From the NCBI GenBank assembly GCA_964400165.1, contig CAYNSX010000001.1, forward strand, positions 55,132 through 119,131: a stretch of 64,000 bases of DNA, written 5' to 3'. Source of the stretch: CAYNSX01 sp964400165. Lineage in GTDB: Bacteria > Armatimonadota > Hebobacteria > CAYNSX01. Below, in pieces: positions 7,395-15,043 of the stretch. Numbering within the stretch: position 1 is the first letter of the stretch; every line of letters starts with the position of its first letter. The translations under genes were made by a program, and so were the position numbers. The notes under the pieces were generated by a model. The model saw only the letters and a program-made list of their open reading frames with translations, was not told the origin of the DNA and searched no databases.

Positions 7395-7838
7395 ATGTCG
7401 CGCTGGGACCCGTTCGGCGATTTGCAGAACTTTGAGCGGCGCTTCAACCGGCTGTTCGAGGGGCTGGCCGCGCCCCGGCATGCCGGGGCGACCGCGGACG
7501 ACCCGTGGGCGCCGCCGGTCGACATTTTCGAGACGGACGACACGCTGGTGCTGCTGCTTGATGTGCCGGGCGCGCGCCGCGACTCGATCACCGTGACGCT
7601 CGAGCGCGACTGCCTGACGGTCAGCGGCGAGCGGCCGGCGACCGCCCTCAACGGCGACGGGCGCCTGCTGCGCGCCGAGCGGCAGGGCGGAGCGTTCCGG
7701 CGTTCGTTCAGCATCGGCGTGCCGGTGGACGCGGCGCAGGTGCGGGCGCGCTACCGCGACGGCGTGCTGGAAGTGACGCTGCCGAAGTCGGGCACGCCGG
7801 AGCCGCGCCGCATCGAGGTCAGTGTCGAGAGCGACTGA
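7395..7838 (+). CDS. Small heat-shock protein (Hsp20/alpha-crystallin)
   Basis: A 147-residue holdase starting MSRWDPFGDLQNFERRFNRL, typical of bacterial Hsp20. The alpha-crystallin domain runs from PPVDIFETDDTLVLLLDVPG through the conserved end of the domain, YRDGVLEVTLPKSG near residue 125. It binds unfolding proteins without ATP and hands them to DnaK. GGAGG at 7384-7388 precedes the start, 10 bp after the dnaK stop. It ends in a one-base TGATG overlap with dnaJ. Its place between dnaK and dnaJ, where grpE often lies, is unusual. Confidence 0.95.
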   Translation: MSRWDPFGDLQNFERRFNRLFEGLAAPRHAGATADDPWAPPVDIFETDDTLVLLLDVPGARRDSITVTLERDCLTVSGERPATALNGDGRLLRAERQGGAFRRSFSIGVPVDAAQVRARYRDGVLEVTLPKSGTPEPRRIEVSVESD

Positions 7839-8749
7839 TGCCCGCCGTCCAACGCGATTACTATGAAGTCCTCGGAGTGCCGCGCAATGCGCCGGCGAAG
7901 GATATCCGCGCCGCCTACCGCCGCCTGGCGCGGAAGTCTCACCCCGACGCCAACCCGAAGGACCCGCAGGCCGCCGAGCGCTTCAAGGGCATCTCGGAGG
8001 CGTACGCGGTGTTGTCGGACCCGCAGAAGCGGGCGCAGTACGACCAGTTCGGGCAACTCGGCGACTTCGATTTCCGGCACGGCACCGGCCCGGGCGGACT
8101 CCGCTGGGAAGTCATTAGCGGCGACCCGTTCGACGCGGAGGGGCCGCTCGGCGGGATGGGGTCGCTGTTCGATCAATTCTTCGGCGGCGCGACGCGGGCG
8201 CAGCCGCAGCGCGGGCGCGATGTCATGCTCGAACTGCCGCTGGCACTGGACGAGGCGTTCGCGGGCGGGCGGCGGACGGTGAACGCGCCCGGCGGGCGCA
8301 TCGAGGTGGTCATCCCGCGGGGCGTGGACAACGGGACGCGCATCCGCGTCGCCGGGCAGGGCGAGCAGCCGGGCGGCGACCTGTATCTGCGCGTGCGGCT
8401 GGAGCCGCACCCGTTCTTCGAGCGGCGCGGGCGCGACATTCACTGCCGCGTGCCGGTGACTTTCGCCGAGGCGGCGCTCGGCGCCACCATCACCGTGCCG
8501 ACGCTGCACGGGCCGGTGGAACTGACCATCCCGCCCGGCACCAGCACGACGCAACGCCTGCGCCTGGGCGGACTCGGCATGCCCGGCATGGCGGACGCGC
8601 GCTTCGGCGACCAGATTGTGCAGATCGACATCGTCGTGCCGGCCAAACTGACTGAGGACGAGAAGCGGCTGGTCGAGCAACTGGCCGCGGCGCGCAACGG
8701 CGACCCGCGCGCGCACCTGAAGCGCTTCCTCGGCGCGAAGGCGAAGTGA
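7838..8749 (+). CDS. DnaJ/CbpA-type co-chaperone without zinc finger
   Basis: A 303-residue J-protein. The J domain is at 5-72 with the HPD motif in KSHPDANPKD (about residue 37), followed by a Gly-rich stretch with FDQFFGG. Two beta C-terminal substrate-binding domains follow, with GRDVMLELPLALDEAF and VTFAEAALGATITVPTL. There are no CxxCxGxG repeats, so it is type II (CbpA-like) rather than canonical DnaJ. It stimulates DnaK ATPase and delivers clients. It overlaps the hsp20 stop by one base and ends one base before hspR starts. Confidence 0.95.
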   Translation: MPAVQRDYYEVLGVPRNAPAKDIRAAYRRLARKSHPDANPKDPQAAERFKGISEAYAVLSDPQKRAQYDQFGQLGDFDFRHGTGPGGLRWEVISGDPFDAEGPLGGMGSLFDQFFGGATRAQPQRGRDVMLELPLALDEAFAGGRRTVNAPGGRIEVVIPRGVDNGTRIRVAGQGEQPGGDLYLRVRLEPHPFFERRGRDIHCRVPVTFAEAALGATITVPTLHGPVELTIPPGTSTTQRLRLGGLGMPGMADARFGDQIVQIDIVVPAKLTEDEKRLVEQLAAARNGDPRAHLKRFLGAKAK

Positions 8750-8750
8750 C

Positions 8751-9125
8751 ATGACCGCCCCCCGCGAGCGGGACGAGCGCCCGGTGTATTCCATCAGCGT
8801 GGCCGCGGCGATTCTGGAAGTGCACCCGCAGACGCTGCGCATTTATGAGCGCATCGGCCTGCTGGAGCCGGCGCGCTCGAAGGGGCGCATCCGCCTGTAT
8901 TCGGCGAACGACATCGAGCGGGCGCACCAAATCCGCCTGCTGACGCGTGAGCGTGGAATCAATCTGGCGGGGGTGGAAGTGGTGTTCGAATTGCTGCAGG
9001 AGATGGAGGCGATGCGGCAGCGGATGGAGGCGGAAATCGAGCGCATGCAGCGGATGCTGGACGAGCGCGGCGGCGGTCGCCCGGCGGCGCGGCGCCCGGC
9101 GGCGCGGAGGGCGAGCGATGTTTGA
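8751..9125 (+). CDS. hspR: MerR-family heat-shock repressor HspR
   Basis: A 124-residue MerR-type regulator starting VYSISVAAAILEVHPQTLRI, the helix-turn-helix of HspR, then YERIGLLEPARSKGRIRLYS (wing). A dimerisation helix rich in Glu/Met/Arg follows, with a basic tail. HspR binds HAIR operators and usually needs DnaK as corepressor, so free DnaK levels set expression. Its position inside a dnaK operon with a HAIR-like operator upstream supports this strongly. Its last 8 bases overlap the clpC start. Confidence 0.93.
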   Translation: MTAPRERDERPVYSISVAAAILEVHPQTLRIYERIGLLEPARSKGRIRLYSANDIERAHQIRLLTRERGINLAGVEVVFELLQEMEAMRQRMEAEIERMQRMLDERGGGRPAARRPAARRASDV

Positions 9126-11619
9126 CCTCTCGCGCTTCACCGACTGTGCCAAAGAAGCGCTGCTCGCCGCGCAGGAAGTGCTGACGCGCTTCCGCTCAAC
9201 GCAACTCGACACGGAACACCTGCTGCTCGGTCTGCTCGAACAGCGCGGCGGCCTGGCGCCCGGCCTGTTGCGCCGCGCCGGCGCCGACCCGGAGACGATC
9301 AAGCGCAACACGGAACGCGCGCTGGGAATGCAGCCGACGATGGCAAGCGGGCAGCCGGGGATGGCGGCGACCGGCCAGGTGTACATCACGCCGCCGGCGC
9401 ACCGCGTGCTCGGCGAAGTCGTGTGGCAGGTGATGCAGCGGATGGGCGACGAGATGATTGCGGTGGAGCACTTGCTGCTGGCGCTGCTGGCGGAAGGCAG
9501 CGGCGGCGCGGCGCGCATTCTGCGCGGGGCGGGCGTGACGGAACCGGCCTTGATGAAAGCGATCGACGAAGTGCGCGGCGGGCAGCGCCCGACCGAAGCC
9601 GGCGCCGAGGAGAAGTATCAGGCGCTCGAGCGATTCAGCCGCGACATCACGGAACTGGCGCGCCAGGGCAAGCTCGATCCGGTCGTCGGGCGCGATGCCG
9701 AGATCCAGCGCACCATCGAAATCTTGAGCCGCCGCACGAAGAACAACCCGGCGCTGATCGGCGACCCGGGCGTCGGCAAGACGGCGATCGTCGACGGCCT
9801 GGCGCAGAAGATCGTCGACGGCGAAGTGCCCGAAAGTCTGCGCGGCAAGCGGGTCGTCGCGCTCGATATGGGCGCGCTGGTGGCGGGCTCGCGCTTCCGG
9901 GGCGAATTCGAGGAGCGGCTGAAGGCGGTGATGGACGAAATCAAGAAGGCCGAAGGCAAGATCATCGTCTTCATTGACGAACTGCACACGGTCGTCGGCG
10001 CCGGCGGCGCCGAGGGAGCGATCGACGCCTCGAATTTGATGAAGCCGGCGCTCGCCCGCGGCGAACTGCAGTGCATCGGCGCCACAACACTCGAGGAATA
10101 CCGCCGGCAGATCGAGAGCGACACCGCGCTGGCGCGGCGTTTCCAGCCGGTCTACATCGAGGAGCCCGACGCCGAGCAGACGCGCGCTATCCTGCGCGGC
10201 CTGCGCCCGCGCTACGAGCAGCACCACCGCCTCACGATTTCGGACGAGGCCCTCGACGCCGCGGTGCGGCTGTCGGAACGCTACCTGGCGGACCGCTTCC
10301 AGCCCGACAAGGCCATCGACCTGATGGACGAGGCGGCGGCGAAGACGCGCATCCGCGCCGAGTTCCCCACTTCGGCCGCGGCGAAACTGGAGCGCGAGAT
10401 CACCCGCCTCGACGAACAACGCAATGTCGCGGCCGAGCGCCAGGATTACGAAGAGGCGGCGCGCCTGAAGCAGCGACTTGAACAACTCAAAGTGGAATTG
10501 GAGCAGCAACGCGGGAAGGAGCCGGCCCAATCGGGCGATGGCGAGACGCCGACGGTGACCGCGGAGGATGTCGCGGCGGTGCTGGCGGCGTGGACGGGCA
10601 TTCCCGTCAACCGGATGCTTGAAGGCGAAGCCGGCCGCCTGCTCCGCATCGAGGACGACCTGCGCAAGCGCGTCGTCGGCCAGGATGAAGCCATCACTGC
10701 GCTCGCCGAAGCGCTGCGGCGCTCCCGCGCCGGGCTGCGCGACCCGCGGCGGCCGATCGGTTCGTTCGTGTTCCTGGGGCCGACCGGTGTCGGCAAGACG
10801 GAACTGACCAAGGCGCTCGCCGAGTTCCTGTTCGATGACGAGGACGCGATGATCCGCATCGATTGCTCGGAATATCAGGAGCGACATGCGGTGTCGCGCC
10901 TGATCGGGGCGCCGCCGGGCTACATCGGTTACGAAGCGGGCGGGCAACTGACCGAGCCGGTGCGGCGGCGGCCGTATCAGGTCATCCTGTTCGACGAAAT
11001 CGAGAAGGCGCACCCGGACTTCTTCAATGTGCTGTTGCAGATTCTGGAGGACGGGCGCCTGACCGACAACATGGGCCGCACCGCCAGTTTCAAGAACACG
11101 GTTATCATCCTGACCAGCAACTTGGGCACCGTGTATATGTCGCCGCTCGGCTTTCGCACGCCGAACGGCCACGACGAGACGGAGGACTTCGAGACCATCA
11201 AGCAGCGGACGCTCGAAGCGCTGCGCACCGCGTTCCGGCCGGAATTGCTCAACCGCATCGACGAGATCATCGTCTTCCATCCGTTGAGCCGCGAGGATTT
11301 GTTGCAGATCGTGGACCGGATGCTGGCCCGCGTGAACGATACGCTGGCCGAACAGGGCATCCGGCTCGAATGGACGGAGGCGGCGAAGGCGCAACTCGCG
11401 CACGAGGGTTTCGACCCCATTTACGGCGCCCGGCCGTTGCGGCGCACCATTCAGCGGACGGTCGAAAACGCCGTCTCACGCGGCATCCTGCAAGGCGAGT
11501 ACCGCGGCGGCGACACCGTCGTCATCGACGCCGAGGACGGGAAGATCATCCCGCGGCTGAAGGTTTCGGCGGGCGTTGCGCCGAAACCCGTCGCGCAAAC
11601 CATCTCCAGGGGGGACTGA
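9118..11619 (+). CDS. clpC: ATP-dependent Clp unfoldase, ClpC type
   Basis: An 833-residue AAA+ unfoldase. The N domain has two Clp repeats (FTDCAKEALLAAQEVL; RMGDEMIAVEHLLLALL). D1 Walker A is GDPGVGKT (about 215-222) and D2 Walker A GPTGVGKT (about 554-561), with FDEIEKAHPDFFNVLLQILE downstream. The middle region is short with a UVR-like QDYEEAARLKQRLEQLKVEL near residue 440, not the long coiled coil of ClpB, so ClpC is the better name. A PLGF tripeptide loop near 677 resembles the ClpP-docking loop; clpP lies at 19615-20244. The start at 9118 overlaps the hspR end. It belongs to the HspR operon. Confidence 0.93.
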   Translation: MFDLSRFTDCAKEALLAAQEVLTRFRSTQLDTEHLLLGLLEQRGGLAPGLLRRAGADPETIKRNTERALGMQPTMASGQPGMAATGQVYITPPAHRVLGEVVWQVMQRMGDEMIAVEHLLLALLAEGSGGAARILRGAGVTEPALMKAIDEVRGGQRPTEAGAEEKYQALERFSRDITELARQGKLDPVVGRDAEIQRTIEILSRRTKNNPALIGDPGVGKTAIVDGLAQKIVDGEVPESLRGKRVVALDMGALVAGSRFRGEFEERLKAVMDEIKKAEGKIIVFIDELHTVVGAGGAEGAIDASNLMKPALARGELQCIGATTLEEYRRQIESDTALARRFQPVYIEEPDAEQTRAILRGLRPRYEQHHRLTISDEALDAAVRLSERYLADRFQPDKAIDLMDEAAAKTRIRAEFPTSAAAKLEREITRLDEQRNVAAERQDYEEAARLKQRLEQLKVELEQQRGKEPAQSGDGETPTVTAEDVAAVLAAWTGIPVNRMLEGEAGRLLRIEDDLRKRVVGQDEAITALAEALRRSRAGLRDPRRPIGSFVFLGPTGVGKTELTKALAEFLFDDEDAMIRIDCSEYQERHAVSRLIGAPPGYIGYEAGGQLTEPVRRRPYQVILFDEIEKAHPDFFNVLLQILEDGRLTDNMGRTASFKNTVIILTSNLGTVYMSPLGFRTPNGHDETEDFETIKQRTLEALRTAFRPELLNRIDEIIVFHPLSREDLLQIVDRMLARVNDTLAEQGIRLEWTEAAKAQLAHEGFDPIYGARPLRRTIQRTVENAVSRGILQGEYRGGDTVVIDAEDGKIIPRLKVSAGVAPKPVAQTISRGD

Positions 11620-11621
11620 TA

Positions 11622-11915
11622 ATGCACGACCGGCAGTTGCCGAAAGCAGCGTTCGGAATCATGCTGGCTTTCTTCTTGTACTTGTTGAGTGGGGGCTTCT
11701 GGGCGGCCGTTCCGGGCGGGGGCGACCGCGCCTCGGTCTACCTCATCAACAAAGTGACCGGTTCGACCGAGTTCCTTGAGGGCGGCACGGTGCGGCTGCC
11801 GGTGCGGCCGCGCAGCACCGTCGCCATCGTGACCGCGGTCGTCTACCTGCTGCTCGGCGCTGTCGCGGGCGCCGGGATGGCGCGGGGACGCTGGGGACAG
11901 AAGGCCGAGTCGTAG
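11622..11915 (+). CDS. Small two-helix membrane protein, last gene of heat-shock operon
   Basis: A 97-residue protein with two hydrophobic segments (about 10-28 and 68-88) around a short loop containing DRASVYLINKVTGSTEFLEG, ending in a basic tail. The loop probably faces outside. It starts two bases after the clpC stop; a GGGGGGA run lies about 7 nt before the start. No family is recognised. Its place at the end of the HspR operon suggests a stress role at the membrane, but that is inference only. Confidence 0.65.
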   Translation: MHDRQLPKAAFGIMLAFFLYLLSGGFWAAVPGGGDRASVYLINKVTGSTEFLEGGTVRLPVRPRSTVAIVTAVVYLLLGAVAGAGMARGRWGQKAES

Positions 11916-11922
11916 AGACGCG

Positions 11923-13059
11923 CTACCGCGCTTTGAGGCCGGTGAAGAGCGCGTCGACGACTTTGGGGTCGTACTTGCGGCCGGCATTCTCGAAGAGTTC
12001 GATGAACGCGGCCGCGGGCGGGTGTGCCGGGCGGTAGACGCGGGGCGAAGTCATCGCCACATAAACATCGGCAACGCCGATGATGCGGGCGCCGAGCGGG
12101 ATGTCTTCCCCCTTCAGGCCGTGCGGGTAGCCCGAGCCGTCCCAGTGCTCGTGGTGGTGGCGGACGGCCGGTTTCACTTCCCAGGGAAACTCCAGCGCCT
12201 CGAGGATGTGCGCGGCACGCTCGCAGTGCTGCTGGTCGATAGTGAACTCTTCGCCGTTGAGCGGCCCGGGCTTCAGCATCACGCGGTCGGGCACCGCGGT
12301 CATGCCGATGTCGTGCAGCAGGCCGGCGAGGTGCAGCCCTTCCACTTCGGTGTCGGGCAGGCCCAGTTCGCGGCCGATCATCTGCGCGATCTGCGACACG
12401 CGTTCCGAATGGCCTTGCAGACTCGGGTGCCGCGACTCGACCGCCTCGACGAAGGCGGTGACGGTGGACTGCAGCAAATGCTGCGCGGGTGAGAGCGACC
12501 CCAGGCCGTCGCCGTCGAGCGCCCACTCGCGGCTGGGTGGGGCTTCGGGACCGAGCAGGCCGCGGAAATTCAGCGCATTCACCATCCCCTCGTACTGCTG
12601 GCGCAGCGATTCAATCTTGGCGGGCGAGAGGGGGTGGTCGTCCGGCTGGCCGTCGGGGTCGACCTGCGCTTGCCGCGCTTCTTCCAATTCCAGGTGCAGG
12701 CGGAAGCAGTCGTCCTGGACGACGAGCAAGTGACGCGCCGGCATCGACTCCGCCTTGGCGACGGGCAGCGGCTGCGAGACACCGTCCACCCAGATGAAGC
12801 AGGCGTCGCGCCGCCACAGGCGCCGGATGCGTTCGACGATGGGCACTTCGCGCGGGTCGGTGCGCGGGCGGATGATCGAATCGACGCGCTCGCCGACGGA
12901 CAGCCCCATCATGCGCTGCACGACCGAGGCGAGGGAGTAGCCGGCGATCAGCCGGTCGACGCGTCCGCGGCGCCGGAGTTCGCCCGGCACGCCGCGCAGG
13001 CGGATGGTGAGGTCGACCGTGTCCTGGGGACGCGGCCGGCTACCCGGTTGCAGCCCCAT
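11923..13059 (-). CDS. HD-GYP domain protein (putative c-di-GMP phosphodiesterase)
   Basis: About 378 residues. The C-terminal half is an HD-GYP domain: HSERVSQIAQMIG, LLHDIGM (HD pair), then HHHEHWDGSGYPHGLKGEDI carrying the GYP motif, and ARIIGVADVYVAMTSPRVYR. This family hydrolyses cyclic di-GMP. The N-terminal 150 residues do not match a sensor domain I can name; they include beta-rich and helical parts with DSIIRPRTDPREVPIVERIR. The start at 13059 overlaps the parA end by 20 bp, so the two are probably coupled. It is convergent with the heat-shock operon 7 bp away. Confidence 0.85.
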   Translation of the reverse strand: MGLQPGSRPRPQDTVDLTIRLRGVPGELRRRGRVDRLIAGYSLASVVQRMMGLSVGERVDSIIRPRTDPREVPIVERIRRLWRRDACFIWVDGVSQPLPVAKAESMPARHLLVVQDDCFRLHLELEEARQAQVDPDGQPDDHPLSPAKIESLRQQYEGMVNALNFRGLLGPEAPPSREWALDGDGLGSLSPAQHLLQSTVTAFVEAVESRHPSLQGHSERVSQIAQMIGRELGLPDTEVEGLHLAGLLHDIGMTAVPDRVMLKPGPLNGEEFTIDQQHCERAAHILEALEFPWEVKPAVRHHHEHWDGSGYPHGLKGEDIPLGARIIGVADVYVAMTSPRVYRPAHPPAAAFIELFENAGRKYDPKVVDALFTGLKAR

Positions 13060-13945
13060 CGCCACTAGCGATGCGCTCCTTGGTGCGGAATCCCATCCGG
13101 CGCAGCATCTCCCGCGCCACCGACCGATAGGCGCGCGCCGCCGGACTGTTGGGCCAGCGCACGACCAGCGGCGGGCCCAGGGCCTCGGTCTCACTGACGG
13201 CAGCGCTCATGGGGACGACCGTTTCGAACAGGCGGTCACCGAAGGTGCGCATCATTTTATTTTTCAGCAAGTCGAGAATGGCGTGGTCCACCGCGGCGCG
13301 CCGGTTGTACATCGTCACCAGCACGCCGAGCAGGCGGACTTCCGCGCCGAGTTGCTGACACAGCGTCGCGACCGTGTCGGCGACCGCTGCCATCCCCTGC
13401 AGGGAATAGAACCGGGCCTGCACCGGCACCACCAGGTCGGTGGCGGCGGTGAGACTGTTCACCGTGAGCAGGTCCAGCGCAGGGGCGCAGTCGATCAACA
13501 TAAAGTCGTAGCGGGGACTTTCGCCCCGCTGCAGGAACGCGGCAATCTTTGCGCGCAGGCGGGTCTCGCGGGCCACTTCGGGCACCAGCGCCTTGTTGCA
13601 CTGCGCGAGGCCGGCCGTCGACGGGATCAAGTCCACGCCGTCCACTGTCGTGGGGACGATGGCGCGGTCGAGCCGGAACCGGGAATTCGTCAGCAGGGCG
13701 TGGGGCTCGTGCTGAATCTTGTCGGCGGGAACGCCGAGGCCGAGCGAGGCATTGGCCTGCGGGTCCATGTCGAGGCAGAGCACCCGGTAACCGAGCCCGG
13801 CCAGCGCCGCGGAGAGGTTGACGCACGAGGTGGTCTTGGCGACGCCGCCCTTCTCGTTCACGAACGCGATGACCCGCGTCCGTCCATACGACGCGAACGA
13901 AGTCGGCTCGGCGGTCGCGGCGGCGGCGCGCCCGTTCGCAATCAT
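13040..13945 (-). CDS. ParA/Soj-family ATPase
   Basis: A 301-residue deviant Walker-type ATPase. Walker A is VNEKGGVAKTTS (about 29-40, KGGVAKTT), Walker A' is CLDMDPQANASLGLG (about 57-71), and Walker B is FMLIDCAPALDLLT. This is the ParA/Soj/MinD superfamily, which positions DNA or protein complexes. No parB is adjacent; instead the gene overlaps an HD-GYP protein, so positioning of a protein machine rather than chromosome segregation is possible. This is inference from context. Confidence 0.9.
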   Translation of the reverse strand: MIANGRAAAATAEPTSFASYGRTRVIAFVNEKGGVAKTTSCVNLSAALAGLGYRVLCLDMDPQANASLGLGVPADKIQHEPHALLTNSRFRLDRAIVPTTVDGVDLIPSTAGLAQCNKALVPEVARETRLRAKIAAFLQRGESPRYDFMLIDCAPALDLLTVNSLTAATDLVVPVQARFYSLQGMAAVADTVATLCQQLGAEVRLLGVLVTMYNRRAAVDHAILDLLKNKMMRTFGDRLFETVVPMSAAVSETEALGPPLVVRWPNSPAARAYRSVAREMLRRMGFRTKERIASGDGAATG

Positions 13946-14071
13946 CGGGCCGCCGCCGGGCGCCTGGCGCGTATCGTCATCGGCTTCCTAGGTGGCTGCG
14001 ATCTGGTGTGTTGCTGCCAAGCAAGCGCTATCGTAGACAGCGGTGGCCCTGCTGTCAAGGCAACGGGCTGC

Positions 14072-14077
14072 TAGAAT
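14072..14077 (+). promoter_or_regulatory. -10 box of a probably leaderless permease gene
   Basis: TAGAAT ends 7 nt before the ATG at 14085, with no Shine-Dalgarno between. That places the expected transcription start at the start codon. No clear -35 is seen. It matches the arrangement at 44186, 48272 and 50765. Confidence 0.5.
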
Positions 14078-14084
14078 CCCCGCC

Positions 14085-14828
14085 ATGGGCGCCGAAGTGA
14101 CCATCTGGCTGCTGCTCCTCATCGCGGCGGTGGCGGCCATTTACGCCAGCGTCGGACACGGCGGCGCGTCGGGCTACCTGGCGGTGCTCACGCTGTTCGG
14201 CTTCACCGCGGCGGCGATGCGGCCGACGGCGTTGACGCTCAACCTGTTCGTCGCCGGGCTCGCCTGGCTGGCCTTTGCGCGCGCCGGGCACTTCTCCTGG
14301 AAGCACCTGTGGCCGTTTGCCGTGGCGTCGGTCCCGGCGTCGTTCCTCGGAGCGACGCTTGCAGTCCCGCCCATGGTGTATTCGGGACTGCTGGCCGCGA
14401 CGCTGACGGTCGCCGCGCTCCGGCTCGCCTGGCCGCCGAAGGGGGGCGAGGTGACGCGCCCGCCGGCGCTGTGGCTCTCGCTGCCGCTCGGCGCTGCGCT
14501 CGGCATCCTGTCGGGCATCACCGGCGTCGGCGGCGGGATTTACTTGAGTCCGCTGCTGCTGCTGCTGCGCTGGGCATCGCCGAAGACGACGGCTGCGATG
14601 TCGGCGGCGTTCATCTTCGTGAATTCCGCCTCCGGGTTGCTGGGGCACTGGCTCGGCGGCGGGAAGTACCCATTGTCGCTGCTGCCGCTGGTCGGCGCCG
14701 CAGTGGTGGGCGGCGCGATCGGCTCGCACATCGGCGCCCGCTTGTTTTCGGGGCTGCTGTTGCGGCGCGTCCTGGCGGGGGTGTTAGTGATTGCGGCGTA
14801 TAAGTTGGTTGCGACACTGCTGAAGTAA
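14085..14828 (+). CDS. TauE/SafE-family permease
   Basis: A 247-residue integral membrane protein with about eight hydrophobic segments. It carries the family's two internal repeats: ASVGHGGASGYLAVLTLFGF (about 21-40) and GILSGITGVGGGIYLSPLLL (about 145-164). The family exports sulfite or organosulfonates or moves related anions. ATG at 14085 is preferred to GTG 14043 because it follows a TAGAAT box and gives the usual start. No sulfur-metabolism genes are adjacent, so the substrate is unknown. Confidence 0.88.
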   Translation: MGAEVTIWLLLLIAAVAAIYASVGHGGASGYLAVLTLFGFTAAAMRPTALTLNLFVAGLAWLAFARAGHFSWKHLWPFAVASVPASFLGATLAVPPMVYSGLLAATLTVAALRLAWPPKGGEVTRPPALWLSLPLGAALGILSGITGVGGGIYLSPLLLLLRWASPKTTAAMSAAFIFVNSASGLLGHWLGGGKYPLSLLPLVGAAVVGGAIGSHIGARLFSGLLLRRVLAGVLVIAAYKLVATLLK

Positions 14829-14831
14829 GCG

Positions 14832-15040
14832 CGAGGAAACAGGGAAACAGGGAAACGAGCGTTGCGCCCGAAGCCCCTCTCCGTGTGACGGAGAGGGGTT
14901 TACCCCGAGCACAGTCGAGGGGTGGCGACTTGTCCTTCGAAGCCCGCAGGGCGAAGGAGGAAGCCGGGGTGAGGTCGAACAAACTCCGACCCGGCACTGA
15001 AGTGCCGGGCAACCTCATTTCCTTGTTTCCTCTTTCCTCG
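14832..15040. repeat. MITE-like element with terminal inverted repeats
   Basis: About 210 bp between convergent genes. The left end reads CGAGGAAACAGGGAAACAGG (14832 on). The right end, read on the other strand from 15040, is CGAGGAAAGAGGAAACAAGG, so the ends are imperfect inverted repeats of about 27 bp. Inside are CCCCTCTCC/GGAGAGGGG and CCCGGCACT/AGTGCCGGG hairpins. There is no coding capacity. The structure suggests a miniature inverted-repeat element, or a large bidirectional terminator. Which one it is cannot be decided without other copies. Confidence 0.5.
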
Positions 15041-15043
15041 CCT

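Noticed and set aside
5387..7714. Open frame of 775 codons on the minus strand opposite dnaK, and similar long frames at 9196-11403 (opposite clpC) and 46196-48067 (opposite the SLH protein)
   Set aside because: G+C-rich codon usage leaves few stops on the antisense strand. The products are Arg/His/Leu-rich without motifs, while the plus-strand genes are unmistakable.
9118..11619. ClpB disaggregase
   Set aside because: The middle domain is short and UVR-like, not the long ClpB coiled coil, and a ClpP-docking-like loop is present.
12022..14074. Plus-strand frames opposite the HD-GYP and parA genes
   Set aside because: They mirror clear minus-strand genes with catalytic motifs and show no motif of their own.
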